The notes under the pieces are model-generated. The model was not told the origin of the DNA. It ran no database searches and saw only the letters and a program-made list of their open reading frames with translations. A program made the position numbers and the translations under genes. From Parapristionchus giblindavisi (taxonomy: Eukaryota; Nematoda; Chromadorea; Rhabditida; Diplogasteridae), in assembly GCA_943737045.1 (NCBI GenBank), contig CALSFV010000018.1, forward strand, positions 372,001 to 436,000: a stretch of 64,000 bases of DNA. The letters are read 5' to 3'. Below are positions 1 through 13,800 of the stretch, one piece after another (the first letter of the stretch is position 1; each line of letters begins with the position of its first letter).

Positions 1-984
1 CATTTAGTGACTTTTGCATACATGGGTATGCAAAAGTTATTGAATGCTTTCATATGTTCTCTTATTCCTTCTGATTTTGCATATCTTGAGACATTTCCCT
101 AAACCCATTGATTCAAATTAGAATACAGGAGAGATGTGCTTCGTGGTGAGAGTCTGCACCTCACGAGGTGCCCTTTTCCAGGGGGAATTAACATAATGTA
201 TTTGACAATGGTTACTATCCCTTTAAAGGGACACTTCTATTAGAGACATCCGAAACTGTCCTATTTGGATAAACTCCCACTCACATCAGTTTTGTCTGTG
301 GGAGAGTGCTTTCAGAGCGCGGGGTTTCAAATTATTACAGTTTGGAATACTTTATAAGTAATTATCGGTTATTAATTTCTAAACAATAGTTTCTAAAAAA
401 GGAAATGCGGGACTATTTTCAGATTGTTGATAACGTATTTTCACTCATAATAAACCTGAATAAGTAGATATCTATATCTCCACGGAGCAATGGAAAATAC
501 GGCGAATTCACCATATCGCACATAGAAGTACTGAAATGTTGATATAATCGGTAATAGAAGATCTTTTCTCAGCAACCGCGATGCAAGGAGAAATATTTTA
601 AAGAGATTCAAAATTAACAGCATATAATATGTTTACAAGTTATTTACCGGAACCGCTATCGCGTATCCAATTGAGTAAGTCATATCAATAATGATGAAAA
701 CGTAGGTAAAGTACCTTAAAAGCTTACACAACGCTTATTTAAAGGTACCTGATCTTGAGTACTTTTATGTAAGAATGCGAAAAAACGATTACGGTGTCTC
801 AAAAGTCTTTCCACTTTTTTTCCATTCTTTTTCAAATATCAAACGAAGCAGTTACAGTCTAGTGGTGGGATATATATCCGGATACTGTTCGCGTTTATCA
901 ATAACATCTCATTGGCAACTACATGACACTGTTCTACCAGAATTCGATGATCGTTCTCGCGTTTCACATCGGTTTGCCACACTA
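1..984 (-). other. mostly non-coding; weak receptor-like exon pair
   Basis: No complete gene is seen here. On the minus strand, about 715-640, an open stretch follows a TTTTAAG acceptor and ends at a GTAAAT donor; it encodes a hydrophobic segment (FTYVFIIIDMTYSIGYAIAV). About 610-460 is a second open stretch with a Leu-rich start and an aromatic end (SIAPWRYRYLLIQ) before a GT. These could be remnants of a chemoreceptor, but I cannot place them in a family and see no start codon. The rest of the stretch shows nothing I can support. Confidence 0.25.
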
Positions 985-988
985 CATA

Positions 989-1793
989 TAGGGTGATGTA
1001 AACAATAAATTTTGGCAAACTTGTGCTTTTTGCAGGTGTGTGACAACGGCAAACGATTGACAACTTTATCGGAGAACTTTGTTGTCAGACTTCAAAAAGT
1101 AAAACGATTGTAGTCAATGTATGAAATCAATAAATGTGGCAACAGATAGTGACTATTTTGTAGACAGACAAGAAAACTGAGGATGATACATGTCAGAACA
1201 CATTAGTTCAGCCTCTGTAATAGCGAGGCAACAAGGAATGGCTAATCACGTTTTCCAACTTATAAAGAGGGCGAGGCGGATGCCAGGCGGGTTTGGTGGG
1301 CTGCATTAGAGAGGGTGCGCGTGCGAGATGGCATCAAATGATTCTCTCTGTCACACTCTCCGCCGTGTCACCAAACCTGTCTGAGGTGCGCCGCTTTGAC
1401 TAATGAACTATCTCCTCATTATTATGAGGATGTGAAAATGCACCAAAAAATGGAATGAGTAGAGAAATGTGCTTCTTTCTATTCAGACAACAAAAAATAT
1501 TCGTTTTGATGTCAATGAGAAGGCAAGAATCGATTGACATCAAAAATAAGATTTTTTGTTGTCTGACTAGAAAGAAGCACATTTCTCTGGTCATGACTTG
1601 TATCATCCTCATTTTTCTTGTCTGTCAACAGTTCATTCATTAATTGCAACCACAAATATTTATTAGACATATTGACAACAATCTGTATTAAATTTGATGT
1701 CTGACTGCAATTGGGTGCGATAAAGTTGTCAATCCTTGTCATTCACCTGCAAAAAGCACAAGTTTGCCACAATTTATTGTTTACATCACCCTA
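989..1793 (+). mobile_element. TIR element, TA/TATA-flanked, about 805 bp (copy 1)
   Basis: The ends are inverted repeats beginning GGGTGATGTAAACAATAAAT and continuing through GGCAAACTTGTGCTTTTTGCAGGTG; the right end is the reverse complement. Both sides read TATA outside GGGTG, compatible with a TA duplication as in Tc1/mariner-type MITEs. There is no transposase. Internal sub-palindromes recur (a GAAAGAAGCACATTTCTCT block is repeated in both directions), and a GC-richer block at 1265-1390 contains a short CT-rich stretch. A near-identical copy lies in opposite orientation at 23457-24262. Confidence 0.85.
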
Positions 1794-3459
1794 TATGTAT
1801 AGAGTTTGGCCTGCGGTTTGCTAGCTGAAAAAAATAACACAAGGCATAGTGATCGGTCTCGACCGATGAAGAGTGAAGAAGGAACATTCAGATAAAGTAC
1901 AAAGACTTTTGGGAGACCCTAATATTTTGATAAGTAATTTAGATTAAAAAAAAGCCAATTTGTATGAAAATACCTGTACGAGCCTACTCGATCTGACGTA
2001 TTCAGTACTGCGTTTGTAAGAGTGACATTCAGTATTATAGAAACGGTAAGAGTTGTTATGCACCAAATAGTTTCCAATCGCATTGATACCATTGTAGAAG
2101 ATGCTGTGAGCGTGAACAATGAACTACTGTGAATACGTCGTAGATAAAGTGAGCAATAATTAGGCTGAAAGATCAGATAATGACTGCGTGGTAGATTACA
2201 TTCTACTTCACAGAATTCAATACAATGGTTTTACAATAAAACATGATTATAATATAGTAATTGGTCACATGAAAAGTCTCGTAAACAAGTCAGTGTTGTC
2301 ATCTTAAACTGTGGTTACGGGGAGTATAAGTTCTGATATAATTATGAGTACCATGCTCATTTAGTGCTTCTACACAAGAATGATGATAAACCTTGCAAGG
2401 CAATTGGTAATGAGTTTATCGCATTACAGGTAGTACGAGAAATGACATCAACAGAATAGCTATCAAAGAAAATTTGAAGTGTGGTTTTAGTAGTGGATAG
2501 AGTCAACGGCATTACTATTATAGATTGGATTGGTTATATTGCATCGGGTTCTTGTATAATCGGTAGTTTGTCCCATACCTCCTCATATATCGTGCTAATC
2601 GTACGATCGAACTCCGAGGTTTAGTCTTAAATTGGATTCTGAGTGAAAGTTACGAATAAACGAAACACATTGTCTCGATTTTTTTATATTTATTTTAATA
2701 CTGGATAGAATTATGGAAAATATGACTATTGTCCGTATAAAATGTACTTGCATAAGAAAATGACAAACTGTATGCAAATGCCGAGAAAACGGGCATTTAC
2801 ATACAGTCGCACACTCTCGCCTAAATCTCGATTACCCCTCTTCTCCCTCTCAACTAACCCGTCTGACGTTTGCCGCGCTAATTTGATGTTTAAAGGAGAG
2901 CGTTCTAGTATGCAAATCTGAACTATGTAAATCAAGAAAAATTCATAGAAAACAACAAAGAAAACAAGTGATTTTTGTATGCCCAATAATACGCATTATA
3001 CAGAAGTCTAGCCGTAAGATCCATTGTGGGAGCGAAGTGAAGGATAAGGGTGGTTATTTACAGTGTGGATTTATGAAGTTCCTTCACTGGAAATGGAAAT
3101 AATTCCGAAAGTGGGAGTCTACCGGTAAGGGGTATGTCCAAAAGTTGTTTCAAGAACAGCACCGCTGCACCATTCGATATTTTCAATCTATATTATTAAG
3201 AAGATAAACTTTACAAGATTACAATTAAACGCACGTGTTAAAAATATTTGGTAAATAGGTCAGATGTCCAACCTTCAACTTTAGCCAACCATCATTCATT
3301 TTGCCCACATCTCAGATGAATCCAATCGATGATTTCTTTTCTACAAAAAACCTAACTCACCCAATATCTCTACACAGATAAATGAAAGCATCACGTGAAT
3401 CTGCATCAAGAGACATCATCAAACCTACAAATAGTATAATCATGGAATACACTATTTTA
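1794..3459. other. intergenic, no supported gene
   Basis: Just right of the TIR element (1885-1925) is the string AAAGACTTTTGGGAGACCCT, which resembles the terminal sequence beside the mariner remnant near 62265; it may be the end of a decayed mariner. A minus-strand open stretch at 2119-1985 encodes one hydrophobic segment but has no convincing partner exons. Nothing else in the stretch could be supported as a gene. Confidence 0.4.
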
Positions 3460-4509
3460 TTATAAACTACGATCAATTGATTTTTGACGATCTTTTTCCG
3501 AAATTTTTCCGAAATTTCTCATTATTGAGTCAACAGACTCATAAGTATTTTTTAGATTGGCGGTAACATTTTTGAAAGATGCCACGAACTGAAAATATAT
3601 TAATTAAATGAGTCATAACATGTGAAATCTGTTAGGTTGCATGCTCACAGCATTTCCCAGCTTTGCCTGGTATTTCAGAAGATTCTCTGCGAACGCCTAA
3701 AAAATATATGTCGCAAAGTAAAATATCGATTAAAATGATCGCAACTATAATTCCTTTGTTTAATTTCCTTACAGCTTGATTCCATTTCGCTGCAATGACG
3801 TGAAGGTTTTCTTGATATTTCCGCCCTGTTAGACCATTGGCAGTTGCGAAAAAGTTTTGAAATTCTTCAGCTGCTTTCTCTTGCGATTCCTCGTTCATCT
3901 AATAGTAAGATATAGAATAATAGTGCTAGACTTATCTATCCATAATATTTTGAATCATCTATCCATAATCTTCATAAAACAAGAAAGTGAGCCAGAGACA
4001 GTTTGAAATGAAACGCACGTTCGAAAAATCGATAGTTGGCTTGTTCTCATCGATCGGAAGTCTAAAATTGAGATCTTTTTGTTGTTGCTTGCACAATAAA
4101 CAGAACTAACTTTTTGGTAATAATTTCTCTGATATGTTCAAGCACCTTCCTTGCATTTTGGTCAGTCCCTTCTGTTATTGTACGTTAGAAACGAAATTAT
4201 TTAAAAGGTAACCTATTTTCTCAGAACGTAAATTTCCAAGTGTTTCATTTTCAGAAACAGCATTCATATTGTTATTAAACTTTTCAATCGATTCAATAAC
4301 AGTTTTCATAGATTCAAGAGCCTTCAAAACGTTAAAGATATACAGAAAAAAGACAAAAATAGGAAAAATCACCCTTTTAGTAGATGAGTCTGGGTAGTTA
4401 TCATCCTGAAAATAAGTTGTAAGCTAGGTGAAATCTATTAGAGTGGACTTACTTGAAATGACAAAGTGATGAAAGATAATAATACTAATAGAGAAAGAAG
4501 AAGTTTCAT
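3460..4509 (-). CDS. small secreted helical protein, 7 exons, possible SXP/RAL-2-like
   Basis: Exons on the minus strand: 4509-4453, 4405-4373, 4321-4213, 4171-4111, 3898-3773, 3696-3649 and 3588-3460. The first exon encodes a classic signal peptide (MKLLLSLLVLLSFITLSFQ) ending at a GTAAGT donor, so the mature protein should be secreted. The rest is lysine/glutamate-rich and helical, with no cysteines that suggest a fold, and ends with an exon starting FVASFKNVTANL. Exon junction phases agree except between exons 4 and 5, where the donor I chose leaves a frame mismatch; that junction is either mis-drawn or broken. Length, about 200 residues, and composition recall nematode SXP/RAL-2 (DUF148) proteins, but I see no diagnostic motif, so the family is only a suggestion. 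Confidence 0.5.
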
Positions 4510-5284
4510 AGTGTTCTATATGAGAGGTATGATGAACGAATGAAACGCCATCTCTATTCTTCCAGAAAAAATGAGTCATCGTTGGAAGAAACAAATGAAT
4601 CATATCGACATTGATTAAAGTGTTTTCCTGATTTTATTGGATGGATATTTTTCAATTACATAACACGGATCTCCTGTAAGAATGAAAGAAGCCATGCGAC
4701 CGTTTTATATTTTTTTCTGCGATTTGGTTGATACTTGGTTCATTGATCATAAGGGAAAGGAGAAGGCACAACCACTTGTTTTCGCCAAATTTGCATTTTT
4801 ATCGATTTGTTGATCTATCGCTTTGGGGAACCATATCTCACTCAAATTTTGACCTACAGTGCGAAATTGTTTTTCAATCGACTCGAAATGAACTAATCTT
4901 GAAGTTACTCAACAAAATGTATGTGCGAAAACGCCATCTTTTTTTTTTGCAAGAATGCATGTATTTTTTTGTAGCGTAGATACGTCTACTTCCTGGTCTA
5001 GCCCGTTGAAGAGATACAGGCTACTTGAATTATGTGAACAATTTCTTGATTTCAACAATAGTCTTTCAACCGTTATGGAATTATTCTACGAATAGTATGA
5101 TGTCTAACATAAGATGAATGAGTTTGAACGACCAGAGAACATTATATATTCACAAAATTCTGATGTGAATCATGTAGCGATCAAGTGAACACTTTTTGCA
5201 TACACTTACATGACACCGAATTGCTTCATATCTATTTTACATATCATTTGAAGTCGGTCGTTGCAAAGTTGTAAAATCAATAAT
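4510..5284. other. intergenic between secreted-protein gene and receptor pseudogene
   Basis: This is AT-rich sequence between divergent units, so it should contain both upstream regions. I see no gene. A plus-strand open stretch at 4728-4979 lacks splice partners or recognisable motifs and was not called. Confidence 0.4.
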
Positions 5285-6795
5285 ATGTCGGAGGATGAGG
5301 ACTTTCCTGGTTTCTTTATCATGGAGACAATCATCTTCTATGTATATGGGCATGACAGTAAACGCTGTGACTATTCCTTTCTATACTCTGGTTATCTTTA
5401 TATTGATCTTCGACGGATCCAAAGATGGACTAAACAACAATGGATTCTATCGCATTTACGCTGTAAGCCTAAATTAGTAATACTTCTACGATATCTATGT
5501 TCTTTTCATATGTGGTAAAGACGAAAAAATGGTTTTACAACGAAATAATTGGTATTATAAGATAAATGAAAAGATCGATCAAGATGATTTTTTAGATTGG
5601 TGGAGTGATCGATATCACCTACATTTTGTTCAATTACTTCAGCTGCATATTTCCTGGAAGAGGCTGGTTTCTGTTGTATTCAGAGGATTATTTATCTGCT
5701 GGCTGTTTTGTAAGTGCCTCTTAATTCATTCATATGCTGTTAGTTTGTGAGCGGCCGTCTCATAACGTAATATATGAAAATCTCATTATAATAAGTTCAA
5801 AGCTATATTCTCGATATCTGATTATGCAAAAATCTTAATCCAGTACCCCTTTGGAACGGGCTGTTTTATATTTCATTCAGAAGATGATTTATGTAGCGGT
5901 TGCAAACTTAGCATCATACAGTGATTTTTCACTATTGGTTGATCGGAACTGACTTATCAAACGAAATTACGCAAGAATGAGCCATATTATACTTATTCTT
6001 TTTTATCTTTACTTTTTGCAGATTCTGACTAGAGAACATAAAAACAAGAATAAATGTGGTATTTCCACAATAAATAACACTTTTCTAATCATGTTAAACT
6101 AATGAACAAAAATCGTTAGCATTTTCCCTTGTTTTTTTCCTTTTTTATTTACAAAAATAAAGATGAAAAGAGTGAATGAAAACCAATATGACTCATGCTT
6201 TAGATATTCCGTTTGATCTAGATGATTACATTAGTTCAACTATTAATGAAAATTAATTGCATATTCACAAAGCAGAGTGGGAAATTTGACTTGTTCGAGT
6301 ATCGATTCGTCATATAAAAGGACTTTGAGGTGTGCTGTGCTTGCGGAAGGTTTTCTCGATACGGTCAAGTGTGTGTGCAATGGCTATGAATCGTTTGACA
6401 GTCGTTGTCTGGCCCTTCAAATATCATATAGTATTTGTTTATTTATTCTGTTGTACCGAGAATTCGAAGAGAAATTTCCATGAGTGGTCATTATAATCTC
6501 TTTTTAAGTGGTGGACGAATAAAGTGTGTTGGATCATAAACTTTCTTCAAGTATTTCCACCGTTTATTCTCGGCTGCGTCATCCTCACCACTTTAATTGT
6601 ACCATTGCCCAATTCACTCGGAGGATACTATTGTGTCGTTCGTTTACACGTTCTCTCATTCTGCCCTGTATATGAAAATCTCCATGAAGCTTGGCTGACC
6701 GCTTCTCTAGTAAACGTGACGGTACAACCTTCTATTGAGTTATTGTCACGTATTCTCCTTCTAAAAAAGCTGACGTTACTTTTGCTATCAAACTA

Positions 6796-7386
6796 CCGTC
6801 AAAACGAAAAAAAGTGAAACATTTGTCAAATAATTTGACAAAATTTGACAAAAGTTCACAAGATTCCCATTTTTAGCATTTTTCATGATCTTGATGATGT
6901 TTTATCTCAGATTTTGTTTTGTAGATGTGTTTGCCCAATCCAGATAGGCACGGCAAAAGTGAAAAAATTAATCAGGAGCATTGCGGAGCAGAATTGGTAT
7001 ACTGTAGCATACTGTAGAATCTTACTGTAAAACTGCTTCCATCGCTCTTTTTTCGTCTAATCATGGATATAAATAGCATTACCTGACTTCCTATAGCGAA
7101 TATGCACTGTTTGGATCATGTCGTAGATCAGACTGCAAAAGTGGTATACTGTAGAAAATCCTACCGTATACCAGTTTCACAAAACAGCGTTCACAGTGAT
7201 TCATTTAAATTTTTTTGTTCATAGGTCAAATAGGCAAGCCCAGTGATGCTCAAATACCCTATTGTCTATTTAAAAAATAGCAACCGCGTTTAGATATCAT
7301 GATTCAAAATTTTCAAAATCTTGTGAACTTTTGTCAAATTTTGTCAAATTATTTGACAAATGTTTCACTTTTTTTCGTTTTGACGG
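6796..7386 (+). mobile_element. 591-bp MITE with about 70-bp TIRs and TA duplication
   Basis: The left end CCGTCAAAACGAAAAAAAGT continues through GTGAAACATTTGTCAAATAATTTGAC to a TTCACAAGAT block; the right end is its reverse complement ending ACTTTTTTTCGTTTTGACGG. Both sides are flanked by TA. The interior repeats TATACTGTAG-type words. It sits in intron 4 of the receptor pseudogene. A second copy of the same family at 25832-26280 plus 42823-42921 is split by the 16.5-kb palindrome, and this unbroken copy supplies the pre-insertion sequence for that event. Confidence 0.85.
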
Positions 7387-8129
7387 TATTTGTCAAGATT
7401 GATGGATAAGGTCTCATTATTGGTCTTTTAATCTAGATCATCTGATCAGAGTGGAGAATTTAAGATGGATCCTTTAAAGGCACATACAGATTTAATTTTC
7501 CACTACGCTCTGACAACGCTCTATCGCAGACACACAACCGAATTTTATTTTCAGTTTGTTGATACCGAATTTGCTAACTTATGGCACAAGGTAGCGTTAT
7601 ATGTGCAGTGGACCTTTGTGACATATTTGATCATTAATTACGCTGTAGTTACGAGGATGTTTAATAAGCACTTCTCGAAGGTACATAAACACAATAATTT
7701 CATTATATTTCTCATATTATTTTTTGTTCACGAGAGATTAGTCGTCCCATTCTATTGAAGGACGTCGGTGATCGAATCAGACAAGACAATAAATTGCTCA
7801 AGATTTCTGTTATCACCTGTATCACTGAGGTAATCATCTAATATAACCTGAAATTGAAATTTGTCAATGAAGAAATGATTAGAAAATTTCTCACATTCTT
7901 TAAAATTCTATATTTTCTATACTTGAACTAGCGCGAACTACGTTCGCGCCTCAGAGAGTTTTGCGCATATTTATCTTAATCGTCATCTCAACTACGTTAG
8001 CCTAATGCTTCTCGGCCGTTTTTATCGAATTTGGTACAGTAAGGGTGGGTTACGGCAGTTGAAGATATTCTAGAAAAGTCAATACCGCTGAGTCACACAA
8101 GGAGGCAAAGAACGGAATTTTAATCGCAA

Positions 8130-8695
8130 GTTTGAAAAATAAAGTCAGTTTGCGTTAACGTAGTACTACGGTAGATGGGTTACGGTAGCTGAAAATGATC
8201 TAGAAAAATTTGTCATGTCGTTTTACACAAGGACGAACCAAGCAAGGAATTTTAATCGCAAGTTTGAAAAATAAAGTCAGTTTGCGTTAACGTAGTACTA
8301 CGGTAGATGGGTTACGGTAGCTGAAAATATTCTAGAAAAATTTGTCTCGTCGAGTTACCCGAGGAGGGACGAAGCACGGAATTTATAACGCAGGTTTGAA
8401 AAATAAAGTCAGTTTGCGTTAACGTAGTACTACGGTAGCTGGGTTAGGGTAGCTGAAAATGGTTTAGAAAAATTTGTCTTGTCGAGTTACACAAGGATTG
8501 GCCAAGCACGGATTTTTTATAGCAAGTTTGAAAAATAAAGTCAGTTTGCGTTAACGTAGTACTACGGTAGGTGGGTTACGGTAGCTGAAAATGGTCTAGA
8601 AAAATTTGTCATGTCGGTATACTCAAGAAATTACCAAGCACGGAATTTATAACGCAAGTTTGAAAAATAAAGTCAGTTCACGATAACTGAAAATC
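8130..8695 (+). repeat. tandem repeat, about five degenerate units of about 130 bp
   Basis: Each unit contains GAAAAATAAAGTCAGT, then TTGCGTTAACGTAGTACTACGG, then GGTTACGGTAGCTGAAAAT and TCTAGAAAAATTTGTC. Repeat starts are near 8137, 8265, 8397, 8529 and 8662; the last unit is truncated and a related half-unit precedes the first at 8045. The core ACGTAGTACT is close to a perfect palindrome. It lies in an intron of the receptor pseudogene. Confidence 0.75.
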
Positions 8696-9742
8696 GAGCG
8701 CGAATTCGAGCGCAATTTTGGGGATTACGGTAACATACAAACATGTTTTTGCCGATTTTCTCGGAATTTTGATAAGTGACCCCGGTTTTTTAGTTGCGTA
8801 ATCGCCTTATATCAGCAACGACAAAAAGTTATCAAAAAATGGGGATCCTAAGTGTCCAGTAAAGTAAAATGCTTATCTGTGTAAGTAAGTATGTAACACT
8901 AGATAAATCTTAACACATAGATCATTCTCATCGTGTACAGTTTCATCACGACCTACATTCGTGTATATTATGCTAACAATAATTAGTTTTCACTGAAATT
9001 GGGATATCATACAATATGTTCTACTAGCTTCATTGATGTTTGTTATCTGCTCAAGAGTGCTCAAATCGTGTTTTCGTGCAAATAAGTGCACAGCTTCGTG
9101 GGAAGAGACAAAACCTATTATTATATTTTTAGTTTAAATGACTTATTGCGAGCAAAACAAGAAAACATGTTTTCACAAGGAATGTTCTTGAAAGGGCCTA
9201 CACAGCATTACAACCTAAATAGTCAGCGTTAGTAGCTCTTTGTGTGCTTCAAGTATGTATACAAAAGATGCAGATTTTCATAATGAATGGAATTCGAAAA
9301 TTTCCATCAGGGCTTATACTTAAAAATTGAGATGTGATTGATTTTGAAGAAGAGTAAATGACGGGGGAAAAATTTCAGAATATTTATTTCAACATTTGTA
9401 TTTTCAACATCATTTTGTTTCATGGAATTATTTGACTCGTGCTCATTATTTCGTATCTATATATCATATTCTTCATAAATTTATTTGTTATTTTTAAGGT
9501 TTCGAGTAGATGTTATATGATGTTCTACACATTGTTTCATGATATCTATTCATCCCTACCACCTTATTTACTAGTCTTCTATTCAAAACCGTTTCGGAAT
9601 AGGCTATTCATATTTATTGGGTTCGATTTTATAACGAAATTTCGACTCTAATATTGGAATTTTAGATACAAAGTTGAGACAAAGAAGAATGATACGAGGA
9701 AAGCACAATCACCAAGAGCTCTAGAGCTCAAGAGCAAGAGCT

Positions 9743-10858
9743 GAATAGATCGAATGGTTTAATTGTTATGCGGATTGTGATGCTTTTGAATCATCAAACG
9801 CAAAAAAAACATTTTAGCACAACTCTCGGTGTCTTATCAGACAGCAGCAAAATGAATGTCAACACCACCCTTTTTTTCCGTATCCCCGAAATTTGAATTT
9901 TTACTGTGCATGCACTTGTTAGTCGATTCTTACGTAAACAGCCTCATATTATGACGAAGTAGTCGATTGTAGTCATTTCCCTTATATTATTTCAAAAACC
10001 ACCACAGTAATGAATTGATGACATTGAAATCAGTTATTATTAGCTACGAAAAAATAAATCACAGTGATTGACTTGTTTTTGCCTGTGGAACCAGTCGTCT
10101 GAAGGTTCATATTAACAATAGACAGTACACTCGAGACAATGCTTTTTATATATGATTATAGTTCTTTTTGAAAATTCTAGTTGTTTGCAAAGTGGAAGAA
10201 GTTGATTGCTAGCTCATAACAAATAATGCTGACCTGGCATTAATCCCTAGTATTAAACAGATCGACTACGATCTTCCTCTTTCATAATATAGTCGATAGG
10301 ATAAATATGCCATTTTATTATAGTTTTATTATTTTAAAACCTATTATCTTTTATTCAGAATAATTTATCTGAAACTGATTGATCACCCAATTATATTATA
10401 TTTTATCTACATGCACACGCATGCAACGATACAAAATTCAATTATTTGCAAAGAAAGTCCATGGTTCTATTAAATTAAATAGGTACAATTTGAATACCTT
10501 TCATATTTCGAGACCTTGCAGAATGTATATTCATAATGCAAAATCTAAATGACCATTTTTTATCGGAGTGCAGTGTTCTTAGCGGTGTTCTACAACTTAT
10601 CGGTAGTTTTTTTTCGTATTTCATTTTGAAGCCTGTCTAGAATATTGCCATCCCCTTTTAAGTTTAGCAAGGGATTCATCACTCACAATCTAATTTTATA
10701 CTCTCCTCTCTGACAACGTTGTCTCAATTTCGCTGTCAACGATAGAGTATTGATAATGCAAAATCACCATGAAGTGCGAAAAATGATTTGCTTTTTCCAT
10801 TGTTTCTATCTAAGCAAATAAATAATCTTTGCAATAAATAATTTGTGAACTGTTTGGA
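9743..10858. other. intergenic, no supported gene
   Basis: AT-rich sequence. A short word TTTTATCTACATGCACACGC at about 10402 recurs at about 14302 inside the downstream gene, in the same orientation. No open frame with splice partners was found. Confidence 0.4.
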
Positions 10859-13800
10859 ATGTCGACAAATTTTCAATCGTCGATAACATCTTCAATCGAT
10901 GATTCTTCCTTCGGTATCCTTGAGACCTACGTTACTTGGGAGGATGTGGAAAGAAGAATGAGAGAGGCATTGCATACATCAGCCAAGTTTGGTCCCAACA
11001 AGAGTGTCATGCATATTGGAGAAAGAAATGTGAGTAACTATTAGTTATTTGGTTAGCTATAAGGGAACGTTTAGTTTTTGTGAATAAATGAGTTTTAGTG
11101 AGCAATGTTTTTGTTAACAAGTTGTAAGGGAGAAAGTTTTATAGTTTAAGACACCGGCTCGGTAAGATTCGAGGGTTGAGCCAGTGACCCCGGACATCGA
11201 CCTCACCGATTTGGCTCAAAATTTTTGTGTGGATACCCCCATGGTCCCCCATCACAAAATGGGTATTCATTTGGGTTGGGCCCTTGAAACATAAATGTGG
11301 CGGGTTCTCGAAATTTGAAAACTCGATTTTCACCAAAAAAAAGTGGAGCGACCTAGGTTCAATGTTAGTGTCGGTTAATTACAAGTATGCCTAGACAACA
11401 AAAACTCGCTATAGGACGGTTCGGATATCCGATCGCAAACTGATTTTTCCACCTCCTCAATACACATTAAAATTAATTAAAATTTTAAATTACAAAATCG
11501 CACAATTATTTTTGCCTTATCTTATAGAGCAAAAAATTCCGCGTCGAATGAGGCTAAAAATTAAAAAAATCGATAAACCCCTATTTTGAGAAAAATGGGC
11601 TTGACCATGACTCGAAAATATTTTTGTTTTTAAAACCCCTCATGTTTGTACTCATATTGACGAGCTCGTCGAGTAGAACAACCTTCATGTTGAACGTTTT
11701 ATCTGAAACTCATGTACAAGAGAGTTTCACACGTTTTCCTGCAATTTTGAGTAAAACGAAAATAAAATATTTTTAAAACAAAAAAGCGCAGTCCAATTTT
11801 TGCCTCATCTTATAGAGCACAAAAATTCCGCTTCGAATGAGGGTAAAAAATAAAAAATCGATTGACCCCTATTTTGAGAAAAATGGGCCTGACCATGACT
11901 CGAAAATATTTTTGTTTTTAAACCCCCTCATGTTTGTGCTCTTATTGAAGATGTTTTTGAGTAGAACAACTTTCGCATTGGACATTTTGTCTGAAACTCA
12001 TGTACAAGAGAGATACACACGATTTTGTGACCAATTTTGAGTTAAGCGAAATAAAAATATTTTTTTTCAAAATCGTGTGTATCTCTCTTGTACATGAGTT
12101 TCAGACAAAACGTTCAACATGAAAGTTGTTCTACTCGACGAGCTCTTCAATATGAGTACAAACGTGAGGGGATTTAAAAACAAAATTTTTTCGAGTCATG
12201 GTCAGGCCCATTTTTCTCAAAATAGGGGTTTATCGATTTTTTATTTTTTACCCTCATTCGACGCGGAATTTTTTGCTCTATAAGATGAGGCAAAAATTGG
12301 ACTGCGCTTTTTTGTTTTAAAAATATTTTATTTTCGTTTTACTCAAAATTGCAGGAAAACGTGTGAAACTCTCTTGTACATGAGTTTCAGATAAAACGTT
12401 CAACATGAAAGTTGTTCCACTCGACGAGCTATTCAATATGAGTACAAATATGGGGGGTTTTAAAAACAAAAATATTTTCGAGTCATGGTCAGGCCCATTT
12501 TTCTCAAAATAGGGGTCTATCGATTTTTTAATTTTCAGCCTCATTCGACGCGGAATTTTTTGCTCTATAAGATAAGGCAAAAATAATTGTGCGATTTTGT
12601 AATTTAAAATTTTAATTAATTTTAATGTGTTTTGAGGAGGTAAAAAAAATCAGTTTGCGATCGGATATCCGAACCGTCCTATAGCGAGATTTTGTTGTCT
12701 AGGCATGCTTGTAATTAATCGACACTAACATTGAACCTAGGTTGCTCCACTTTTTTTTGGCGAAAATCGAGTTTTCAAATTTCGAGAACCCGCCACATTT
12801 ATGTTTCAAGGACCCAGCCCAAATGAATACCCATTTTGTGATGGGGGGCCATGGGGGTATCCACAAAAAAATTTTGAGCCAAATCGGTGAGGTCGATGTC
12901 CGGCACTACCGGGAGTCTTACTGAGCCGGTGTCTTAAGAAATTTACTTTCAGGGATTTATGAGTCGAATTGGTCTTATCACATGTGATTGGATTAATATG
13001 AAAGAAGGCGAAGTTCTTCCTCGTCGTTTCGCTATCAAGGTCAATTTATCATAGATTCCGAATTGGAAAACAGAAACTACGTCTGTTTCAATTATGTAAC
13101 GGATCTTGGCTTTTCGCGTGCATGTGGCTAATGATCTCAGCAAACCATCCCAGATCAAAAATATCTGATCTAGCAAGAAATACATGCACGTGAAAACCAT
13201 CATTATCGGTTATCCTATTTAAATCTGTGCAACTGGTCACGAGGGGTTCCGACGTACAATAATGAAATCTTTAGTTTATTGTTCAATATTCTGGCGTATT
13301 ATTAGTGAAGTTTTATCCATTAATAACACTCGTTTTTTACAACTTACAACTACCATGTCGCCTCAACAATTTTGCTTAATTATTTCGTTACAAACAGATC
13401 GCTTCTGGTCTACCATCACAAGGATTTAAACTCTCAGCAGAACCTATAGGGGTACCGAAAGCAGATGTAACTGCATGGCTCAAAGAAGATATGATCCGAG
13501 AGGTGCGACGACAAAATATGGAATCATTGATTTTGCTATATTGCAGGTGCACAATTTGGAAGTTGGAGTCTATGACTTCGTTCGCGGAATGAAAGAGAAA
13601 GTGGCGATGCCAAAGTGTTACTATTCTGTTCCATTCAATGCCCAGGCGAGTGACTCTTATCAACTGTCCTTCACTATAACTCTCACAATCTTGCGAATTT
13701 TTTTCATTCTTCTCCTAGTAAGCTTGAAAGTTGAGGGACCACTACCGTTAAACTTTCGGCTGATTTATACTTTTCTACAGCAATAAGTTGAATTATTTGG

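Larger units (their letters stand above)
5285..9742 (+). pseudogene. Srg-superfamily serpentine chemoreceptor pseudogene
   Basis: This is a decayed paralogue of the intact receptors at 43017-45115 and 47205-48739. Recognisable exons are 5285-5463 (starts MSEDEDFPGF and ends NNNGFYRIYA), 5607-5712 (IGGVIDITYILFNYFSCIFP), about 6329-6430, 6509-6635, 7554-7680, about 7759-7829 and 9498-9617, with a tail exon to 9742. Two frameshifts are visible. Near 5340 one extra base breaks TM1 relative to the paralogues. Near 6370 bases are missing between RYGQ and the conserved MAMNRL..VVWPFKY segment, so one frame runs into TGA. The short exon encoding IACFI/IILITF..TTIFF in the paralogues was not found between 7830 and 9490. 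Intron 4 holds a 591-bp MITE and intron 6 a tandem repeat array. Two frame lesions plus a missing exon make a functional receptor unlikely. Confidence 0.8.

Noticed and set aside
1919..2119. Hydrophobic minus-strand frame suggesting a chemoreceptor exon
   Set aside because: A single hydrophobic segment with no partner exons or family motif.
13388..13663. A minus-strand frame of 91 codons
   Set aside because: It is the antisense shadow of CHK kinase exons 3 and 4.
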